From an uncultured Woeseiaceae bacterium (GTDB taxonomy: Bacteria > Pseudomonadota > Gammaproteobacteria > Steroidobacterales > Woeseiaceae), in assembly GCA_945787435.1 (NCBI GenBank), contig CALZHX010000025.1:1-5137 (forward strand): a DNA stretch of 5,137 bases. The letters run 5' to 3'. This document shows, in pieces, positions 1 to 5,137 of this stretch; positions within the stretch are counted from its first letter, which is position 1, and every line of letters begins with the position of its first letter. The translations under genes and the position numbers were made by a program. Under the pieces are notes generated by a model, which did not search any database, was not told the DNA's origin, and saw only the letters and a list, made by a program, of their open reading frames with translations.

Positions 1-474
1 AAGGTGCGGCAGGAAATACGACATCTGGTTCATCAGATCGATGCGCAGCTCGTCGTCTTCGATGCCGACATGCACGTGCATACCGCAAATCAAGAGGCGC
101 CGGGCGGCGCCCTGCATCTCAACCGTCAGCCGGTCATAGCGCTCCTTGCGCGTGTGTTTCTGTTCGTGCCAGTGGCTAAACGGGTGTGTCGAAGATGCGA
201 TCGGTTCGAGGCCGTACCGGTTCGCGACTTCCTTGATGTTGCCACGCAGGTACACAAGCTCTTCACGAACTTCGGCAACGTTCTTGCAGACCTTGGTACC
301 GATCTCAACTTGAGAGCGAAGCAGTTCGGTTGACACCTGGATGCCGAGGCGCCTCTTGTACTCCTCCATCAGGTCATCAGGCGGATCGACAACAAGTGCG
401 TGCGTGTCCTTGTCGACGAGCAGGTATTCTTCCTCGACACCGATAGTCAGTTGCGGTCCAACGTCGTTCTTCAC
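1..474 (-). CDS. Carboxylate-amine ligase, YbdK / GCS2 family (N-terminal part, runs off the window)
   Basis: The visible 158 codons are the N-terminal part of a protein whose family is usually about 370-390 residues; the rest lies beyond base 1. Family motifs are clear: the strand LTIGVEEEYLLVD (residues 9-21) with the acidic metal/ATP-site cluster, STELLRSQVEIGT (48-60), SSTHPFSHW (94-102) and GMHVHVGI (131-138). E. coli YbdK has close counterparts to these. Family members are ATP-dependent cytosolic ligases that join an amino-acid carboxylate to an amine; YbdK itself has weak glutamate-cysteine ligase activity, and the physiological substrate is generally unknown. The GTG start is chosen because the conserved region begins only eight residues later, a purine-rich tract lies just upstream, and an in-frame TAG (the stop of the upstream gene) closes the frame 33 bases before it. 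The next internal ATG (codon 36) would delete the conserved first strand. It is probably the third gene of an operon. The family call is firm, the substrate is not. Confidence 0.93.
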   Translation of the reverse strand, partial: MKNDVGPQLTIGVEEEYLLVDKDTHALVVDPPDDLMEEYKRRLGIQVSTELLRSQVEIGTKVCKNVAEVREELVYLRGNIKEVANRYGLEPIASSTHPFSHWHEQKHTRKERYDRLTVEMQGAARRLLICGMHVHVGIEDDELRIDLMNQMSYFLPHL

Positions 475-478
475 GAAG

Positions 479-487
479 CCCCCCTTT
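479..487 (-). promoter_or_regulatory. Ribosome binding site supporting the GTG start of the carboxylate-amine ligase
   Basis: On the minus strand AAAGGGGGG stands four bases before the GTG at 474-472. It is a purine-rich, G-run variant of the Shine-Dalgarno sequence, and it is the only such tract in the short gap. It helps decide for the GTG start because no ATG occurs between the preceding in-frame stop and the conserved protein region. Confidence 0.55.
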
Positions 488-507
488 GGCAGGCCGCCTG
501 TTATCTG

Positions 508-1335
508 CTACGCAGGAATCTTGTCCTGCGATAGCCCGATTCTCACCGGAATCGATTCGATGATACTTTGCAAAACCGGTGCAATTTCTTCCACTCCGGC
601 GATATCGTCAATAAGGTCTTGCCGCACCTCGATGCCCACGTGAGGCAGACCTATTTCCTCAGCATGATGGTCAATCGTAAAATCCTGCGGGGCCTTACCG
701 GAATACGGTTCGTTGTCTCCGGTCAGGAATCCGGCAGCGCGGAAATCTTCTATGAAGATATCGGAGAGTCGTGAGTCCGTGTCCCAGAGGACACCCATCT
801 GCACATCCCTTGAGACACCGTTCAACACCGGCGTGAAACTGTGGATCGAGATAAATGCCGGGGCCGGAACCACGGCGCGAAGACGCGTTATCTGATCCTC
901 GACGGCATTGTGATACGGCCAGTAGATCGCGTCCGCTCGTGCGTCCTTGTCGGCCTGGGTCAAATTTCGATTCCCAGGTACGAGGATGCCATCACCGTAC
1001 TCGAGAAAGGCCCCCGGATCCATGAGCTGCCGGTTACAGTCGATGACGAGACGCGAATACTGCGCAATGACAGCCGTAAAGCCCAGGCTTTTGGCAATTT
1101 TCTCGGTCAGTTTGCCCGCACCGATATCGATGGCCAGATGACAGCGACGCGCAAAGGGATCGAGACCCATGTCGCCCAATGCCTGTGGGAATCGACAGCT
1201 CGCATGGTCACAGACCAGCAATACAGGTGATTCGGCCAATGGATTAACAACATAGAATGGCGACGGCTCGCTGGAGGTCAGCAGAGATGGATCAGTATTG
1301 TTTTGGCCGTCCGACATGACGACCGATTCTGTCAT
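508..1335 (-). CDS. N-formylglutamate amidohydrolase family protein
   Basis: A 275-residue cytosolic protein, complete and of normal length for the family (Pfam FGase), with no signal peptide or membrane segment. Members are metal-dependent hydrolases; the type activity, in HutG of one histidine-degradation route, is N-formylglutamate to glutamate plus formate. Visible motifs are CDHAS (42-46), HLAIDIGAG (66-74), SRLVIDCNR (94-102), SIHSFTP (163-169), NEPYSG (208-213) and GIEVRQDLI (234-242). H44, H165 and E236 are likely metal or catalytic residues by family analogy. The first ATG follows an in-frame TGA with no other start between. A second ATG at codon 7 is also possible, and neither has a convincing Shine-Dalgarno sequence. 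The extra N-terminal stretch (about 1-25) is polar and probably disordered. The gene lies 38 bases after the GGDEF-EAL gene and 33 bases before the carboxylate-amine ligase. No hut genes are seen nearby, so a role with the ligase on an amide- or gamma-glutamyl-type compound is as likely as histidine breakdown (inference). Confidence 0.93.
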   Translation of the reverse strand: MTESVVMSDGQNNTDPSLLTSSEPSPFYVVNPLAESPVLLVCDHASCRFPQALGDMGLDPFARRCHLAIDIGAGKLTEKIAKSLGFTAVIAQYSRLVIDCNRQLMDPGAFLEYGDGILVPGNRNLTQADKDARADAIYWPYHNAVEDQITRLRAVVPAPAFISIHSFTPVLNGVSRDVQMGVLWDTDSRLSDIFIEDFRAAGFLTGDNEPYSGKAPQDFTIDHHAEEIGLPHVGIEVRQDLIDDIAGVEEIAPVLQSIIESIPVRIGLSQDKIPA

Positions 1336-1373
1336 CGTGAGCGCGGCGAAGCAATGTCAGACCGTATTTCCAA

Positions 1374-4300
1374 CTAGGCCGACAGCTCCGAAAAGCGGTT
1401 GCTGCCCCAGGGTTCGAAGGACGCAACAGACGTCGGGCGGGCGATGTAATAGCCCTGCGCGAACTCGATACCAAGTGACCCGAGCTTCTCTAGTACCTGC
1501 TTGGTCTCGACACGTTCCGCAATCGTCTCGATACCCATCGCGTGCCCGACTTCCCAGATCGCTCTTACCATGCTCTCGTCAACCGAGTCATCGGCGACAT
1601 TGCGAATGAATTGACCATCGATCTTGAGATAATCGACTGGCAGATTCTTGAGATACGTGAATGACGACAGGCCACTACCGAAATCGTCGAGCGAGAACTT
1701 GCAGCCGAGTTTCTTGAGCGTCTGCATGAAGTGAATAACCCGTGACAAGTTTGAAATTGCCGCAGTCTCAGTGATCTCGAAGCATACGGCGCCCGTCGGC
1801 AACTTCTGCTTCTCCAGTTCTTTGATGAGATCCTCAAGGAAACGATCCTCACTAAGTGACGTTCCGGAGAGGTTGATAGCGACTGTATAGCGCGCTTCGC
1901 CTTCTGCATCGCGGTCAGCGAGGCTCGACAACGCCGTTCGGATAACCCAACGGTCGAGCGTGGACATCAGGTTGTAGCGTTCTGCCGCAGGAATGAACTG
2001 ATCAGGACTGACGAGTTCGCCGTTCTCGTCACGCATGCGCAGCAATAATTCGTAGTGGCCGCGCGCGTTGTTGTTGTCCTTGCCGATACCGATGATGGGT
2101 TGGAAGAACAGTTCGAGACGGTCCTCTTCGACGGCGCTGCTAATCCGTGACACCCACTTCATCTCTTCATGGCGCATCGAGGCATCACTGTCCTTGTACA
2201 GGTGAATCTGGTTGCGGCCCATGTCTTTCGCGGAATAACAAGCGACGTCTGCGGAGCTCATAAGTCCTGCAACGTCGGCGTTTTCACTCGTCACCATGAC
2301 AACGCCGATCGAGCATCGAATGGTTGTAAATGAATCCTGCCAATCAAAGCGATAGCCTTCGACGGCACCACGAATCTTCTCGGCGATTTCCAGCGCCCGC
2401 TCTTCGCTGCAGCGTTCAAGCAGGATACCGAACTCATCGCCTCCAAGCCTCGACAGCAGATCGGTCGAACGAATGTTTGTGTGCACCAACTCCGACAGCT
2501 GCCGCAGCAGTGCGTCGCCGGCGGAATGACCAAACGTGTCATTGACCACCTTGAACTGATCGAGGTCGAGGTACAGCAACGCGTGTGTATCGTCAGGATT
2601 TCCACGAATCGCATCGAGCGAGATTGCCAGTCGATTCTCAAACTCGCGTCGGTTGATCAGGTCTGTGAGTGCATCATGGGACGCCTGGTAACTGAGTTGG
2701 CGGAACAGACGCGTTTCCTTGCTTACGTCGTGGAACACCATGACCGAGCCAATAACATTGCCAATACGGTCGCGAATCGGAGCCGCTGAATCCTGGATGG
2801 GTACTTCGTCGCTTCCTTTCGAGATAAGGATCGAATTCTCTTCGAGCGATATGACGCGACCGTCTTTCAGGCATCGCATGACCGGATTATCGACCGTCGC
2901 GCGTGTGTGCGCATTGATGATCGTCATGATCTCGGTAATCGACTTGTTGCGCGCACTGCGCATATCCCAGCCGGTCAGGTCCTGCGCGACCGGATTGATG
3001 TAGTCAATCTTGCCTTGGGCATCGGTTGTAATAACACCGTCGCCAATCGACTGCAGCGTGATCTGGGCGCGTTCCTTTTCTTCAAAAACACGCGTTTCGG
3101 CGTGTTTGCGGTCGGTGATATCCGTGATGGTGCCCTCGTGCGCGACAATTTTCCCATCGTCATCGTAAACCGCACGTGAATTCTCGAGCACAACGATCTC
3201 GCGCCCGTCTTTGCGCCTCAGGCGGTACTCGAAGTTCTTGACGATGCCTTCGGCCTCCAGGCGCGCAAACACACGCTCACGATCGATCGGGTTCACGTAA
3301 AGCATTGTGGTTCGACCCACGGCTTTCAGCTCATCGGCACTCTCATAACCGAGCATGTCGACAAGCGCTGGATTGGCAGCAATCAGGTCACCCTTGCGTG
3401 TTGAAATATAGACACCATCCACAACATTTTCGAATAAGCCGCGATAGCGCATTTCGGAGCTACGCAGTTTGTCCTCGTCAAGCTGACGTTTGATCGCGAT
3501 ACCCGCGAGTCGTGCGAGGCGACCCAGTTTGTCGAGCTCATCTGTTGTTGGTGCACGAGCCTCGTTCACATACACATCCATCGTACCGAGCACGCGACCT
3601 CTGGCAGCATGAACCAGGAACGACCAGACCGACAAGACGTCGTGCTGCGCAGCCTGGTTCCTGTGAGGCGCCCACGCCTCATCCTTTGTGATATCGGCAG
3701 TGAACCGATCTTCACCATGATGCACGGCTGCCCCACAGGCGATGCTGTTTTCGCCCACTTCGACGAAATTGAGCAGCAACTTTAGGGGTTCTGGGAGACT
3801 TGGTGCCTCAGACACGCTCAGCGTCTGGCGCCGTGCTCCGAGCTGCATGATGGCGGTACGGAAGTTGTCGCTGATCTTCTCGACGCTACGGCAGATTGCA
3901 CGCAGTGTACGATCGTGCGGCACGCTGGCCGCGATCATCTCGAGAATCTTGTTCTGAGCAAACGCGAGCGACTCATTGCGCTTGCGCTCGGCGATGTCCG
4001 TAATCGACGCACGTACGATGTATCTTCCGCCTGCAGGCAAGCGGCTCAGTCGGACCTCGCACGGGATTTCGTCGCCCGCCGAGTTGAGGTGTGTCCACTC
4101 AAACGACAATTGCTCGCCATTCAGGGCCCTTTCGATGTAACCGCGTGCAATGCCGAAGGACGGTGTGCCATCGGGTTGTGTCTCCGGGCTGACCTGTTCC
4201 GGCCCCACCGATAGCAAGCGTTTGCGTGACAGGTTGAACAACTCGCAGGCCTGATCGTTCGCGTCAACGAAGGAACCTGCCTCAGGGTCGAAGACTACAA

Positions 4301-4871
4301 TTGCCTCGGGCGCGTTCTCGATCAGCGCGCGATAGCGCTCCTCGTTATGCTTGAGCGCACTCTCCGCTGCCTGTCGACCCGTCACATCGCGCAGGCTGAT
4401 CACGAAGATGTGACCGTCACCGGCCTTCAAACGGCTGGCACTAATCTCGGCGACGAACTTATTCCCGTCGGCTCGCAGAGCGTCGACGCGACCGCCTGTA
4501 ACATCGACCTGAGATTCGTCCAGGTTCGTCATAAACGGCTCGAGAAATTTCTCGACGGCCCGGTTCTTAATGGCCGGAAGGACATGCTCGATCTTCGATC
4601 CGATGAGTTGGTCGCGGGTCAAACCAAAGTAGTGCGAGCAGACCTTGTTGCAGTTACAGATGATGCCGCTCTCGCTGACTGACAGGAGCGCTTCGGTCAC
4701 GCTGTCGAAAATGGCTTCAATGGGAGTGGTGTTGGTCAGCGACTGGGTGATTTTCGCTTCCATCTTGTCGTAGTGCTGGTCGATCAGGTGCAACAACTCC
4801 AGGAAGTCAGGCTTTTCGATCCCTGATTCCTCCGTCGCTCTCTTGATTCTGTCGCGAAGCTCCTTGTGCAT
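1374..4871 (-). CDS. Multi-sensor cyclic di-GMP protein: PAS-PAS-GAF-PAS-PAS-GGDEF-EAL
   Basis: A 1165-residue protein without signal peptide or membrane helix, so probably cytosolic. Order: helical N-terminus (1-45); PAS1 (about 51-165, ending in a SLRDVTGRQ-type PAC motif); PAS2 (176-298, SITDIAERK); GAF (303-463, with ACGAAVHHGEDRF and GTMDVYV); PAS3 (471-590, TDITDRK); PAS4 (600-718, SIGDGVITTDAQG); GGDEF (722-893); EAL (907-1150). The cyclase half has D769, N777, D786 and an intact GGDEF at 810-814, with the RxxD product-inhibition site (R801, D804) five residues before it. The phosphodiesterase half reads ELL instead of EAL (E941-L943) and keeps N1000, E1032, DDFGSG (1062-1067), K1083, E1119, E1122 and Q1139. 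Both activities are therefore plausible; which one dominates cannot be read from sequence. The EAL half resembles MorA-type proteins of Pseudomonas. The start is the first ATG after an in-frame TGA 15 bases upstream; its Shine-Dalgarno sequence is weak. It is the first gene of the likely operon. Confidence 0.96.
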   Translation of the reverse strand: MHKELRDRIKRATEESGIEKPDFLELLHLIDQHYDKMEAKITQSLTNTTPIEAIFDSVTEALLSVSESGIICNCNKVCSHYFGLTRDQLIGSKIEHVLPAIKNRAVEKFLEPFMTNLDESQVDVTGGRVDALRADGNKFVAEISASRLKAGDGHIFVISLRDVTGRQAAESALKHNEERYRALIENAPEAIVVFDPEAGSFVDANDQACELFNLSRKRLLSVGPEQVSPETQPDGTPSFGIARGYIERALNGEQLSFEWTHLNSAGDEIPCEVRLSRLPAGGRYIVRASITDIAERKRNESLAFAQNKILEMIAASVPHDRTLRAICRSVEKISDNFRTAIMQLGARRQTLSVSEAPSLPEPLKLLLNFVEVGENSIACGAAVHHGEDRFTADITKDEAWAPHRNQAAQHDVLSVWSFLVHAARGRVLGTMDVYVNEARAPTTDELDKLGRLARLAGIAIKRQLDEDKLRSSEMRYRGLFENVVDGVYISTRKGDLIAANPALVDMLGYESADELKAVGRTTMLYVNPIDRERVFARLEAEGIVKNFEYRLRRKDGREIVVLENSRAVYDDDGKIVAHEGTITDITDRKHAETRVFEEKERAQITLQSIGDGVITTDAQGKIDYINPVAQDLTGWDMRSARNKSITEIMTIINAHTRATVDNPVMRCLKDGRVISLEENSILISKGSDEVPIQDSAAPIRDRIGNVIGSVMVFHDVSKETRLFRQLSYQASHDALTDLINRREFENRLAISLDAIRGNPDDTHALLYLDLDQFKVVNDTFGHSAGDALLRQLSELVHTNIRSTDLLSRLGGDEFGILLERCSEERALEIAEKIRGAVEGYRFDWQDSFTTIRCSIGVVMVTSENADVAGLMSSADVACYSAKDMGRNQIHLYKDSDASMRHEEMKWVSRISSAVEEDRLELFFQPIIGIGKDNNNARGHYELLLRMRDENGELVSPDQFIPAAERYNLMSTLDRWVIRTALSSLADRDAEGEARYTVAINLSGTSLSEDRFLEDLIKELEKQKLPTGAVCFEITETAAISNLSRVIHFMQTLKKLGCKFSLDDFGSGLSSFTYLKNLPVDYLKIDGQFIRNVADDSVDESMVRAIWEVGHAMGIETIAERVETKQVLEKLGSLGIEFAQGYYIARPTSVASFEPWGSNRFSELSA

Positions 4872-5009
4872 CGACCGACCAACTCATTCCGTGAAGTGTT
4901 TTGCACTATGCGTCCAGCGGCTTGCGTCGAAATGCTGGTACTAGCGACATACTTTAAGGAGAGTTCGCATCCTGGTCTGTGATGCAAAGCAGATTTTGAG
5001 ATTTTTTCT

Positions 5010-5023
5010 GGGAAATATTTCCC
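5010..5023. repeat. Perfect 14-bp palindrome, possible operator
   Basis: GGGAAATATTTCCC reads identically on both strands without a spacer. It sits 138 bases upstream of the start codon of the GGDEF-EAL gene, in AT-rich DNA, with a T-rich run just before it on the plus strand. It is not a usual intrinsic terminator: on neither strand is it followed by a run of T, and it has no loop. A binding site for a dimeric regulator is a reasonable guess, but I do not recognise the regulator. Confidence 0.45.
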
Positions 5024-5041
5024 GTTAATGATCAATGAGTT

Positions 5042-5137
5042 ATGACAAAAACCTCATACGTATCGAGATATTCTGACCGGCCAGTTCAAGGACTGAACAT
5101 AACGATCCGCACGCGACACGGCACTCGGGGTATTTGT
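5042..5137 (+). CDS. Possible start of a divergent gene (partial, unrecognised)
   Basis: An ATG opens a frame of 32 codons that stays open to the window end, beginning MTKTSYVSRYSD. I recognise no family. The only upstream purine tract (ATGAG, a few bases before the ATG) is a poor Shine-Dalgarno sequence. Two minus-strand frames are also open over most of the same stretch, so the openness carries little weight. If real, it would be transcribed away from the GGDEF-EAL gene and share its control region with the palindrome. It may equally be chance. Confidence 0.15.
   Translation, partial: MTKTSYVSRYSDRPVQGLNITIRTRHGTRGIC
5084..5098. repeat. Short inverted repeat GTTCA-N5-TGAAC
   Basis: Two 5-base arms with perfect complementarity are separated by AGGAC. 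The size and spacing would suit a dimeric regulator, but arms this short arise often by chance, and the site may lie inside the end or beginning of a neighbouring gene. No regulator is recognised. Confidence 0.2.

Larger units (their letters stand above)
4872..5137. other. Upstream region of the GGDEF-EAL gene, no firm gene
   Basis: This 266-base stretch precedes the long minus-strand gene and should hold its promoter, but I could not find a -35/-10 pair with normal spacing that stands out. Its middle (about 4985-5060) is clearly more AT-rich than the coding DNA, as expected for a control region. It contains a 14-bp perfect palindrome and an inverted repeat, listed separately. The outer end (5057-5137) is open in more than one frame: two minus-strand frames run in from the window edge, ending in TGA at 5054-5056 and TAA at 5040-5042, and one plus-strand frame starts at 5042. 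The neighbour on this side could therefore be divergent or co-directional, and the window is too short to tell. Confidence 0.6.

Noticed and set aside
4..1230. Plus-strand open frames opposite the ligase and the amidohydrolase (for example 4-333 and 841-1230)
   Set aside because: They lie antisense to genes with clear family motifs, their translations show no recognisable domain, and such frames are expected opposite GC-rich genes.
1292..1474. Minus-strand frame spanning the junction of the sensor and amidohydrolase genes
   Set aside because: It overlaps both real genes out of frame, has no ribosome binding site and no recognisable motif.
2291..2641. Minus-strand frame of 116 codons inside the GGDEF coding region
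   Set aside because: It is an out-of-frame reading of the GGDEF domain, arginine- and serine-rich, with no motif of its own.
4895..4915. Sigma-54-like sequence upstream of the sensor gene (TGGAC...TGCAA on the minus strand)
   Set aside because: The GG-to-GC spacing is one base short of the required one and the conserved positions match poorly.
4930..4960. Sigma-28-like or sigma-70-like elements (TTAAAG... on the minus strand) and AAGGAGAG on the plus strand
   Set aside because: The second promoter element is a poor match at the needed spacing, and the plus-strand purine tract is not followed by a start codon at a useful distance.
5003..5024. Intrinsic terminator made of the palindrome and the adjacent T run
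   Set aside because: On the plus strand the T run precedes the palindrome rather than following it, and on the minus strand the run following it is A; a 14-bp palindrome without a loop is also a poor hairpin.

Overview
The window reads as one block of a proteobacterial chromosome, most likely gammaproteobacterial. This rests on protein family resemblance: a multi-PAS GGDEF-EAL protein whose EAL half recalls Pseudomonas MorA-type proteins, a YbdK-like carboxylate-amine ligase, and moderate-to-high GC coding DNA. No marker gene fixes the taxon. No RNA gene, insertion sequence, CRISPR array or phage gene is visible.

Layout, in transcription order (right to left, all on the minus strand). About 266 bases of non-coding or undecided DNA (4872-5137) come first. 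Part of it is AT-rich and holds a perfect 14-bp palindrome and a weaker inverted repeat. Next is a very long gene (1374-4871) for a 1165-residue soluble sensor with the order helical N-terminus, PAS, PAS, GAF, PAS, PAS, GGDEF, EAL. Its diguanylate cyclase signature, the product-inhibition RxxD site and nearly all phosphodiesterase residues are present, so it could make and/or degrade cyclic di-GMP. After 38 bases comes an N-formylglutamate amidohydrolase family gene (508-1335). After another 33 bases comes a YbdK/GCS2-type carboxylate-amine ligase, of which only the first 158 codons lie in the window.

The same orientation and the 38- and 33-base gaps suggest a single transcript led by the cyclic di-GMP protein. 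The two enzymes plausibly act together: the ligase family joins an amino-acid carboxylate to an amine (weak glutamate-cysteine ligase activity is known for E. coli YbdK), and the amidohydrolase family cleaves an N-acyl bond on a glutamate-like substrate. Their real substrates cannot be read from sequence. A link between the sensor and these enzymes is inferred from position only.

I see no clearly new system. The points most worth a second look are the cysteine cluster in the first PAS domain, the combination of intact GGDEF and EAL active sites, the operon-like link to the amide-bond enzymes, and the palindrome upstream of the long gene.
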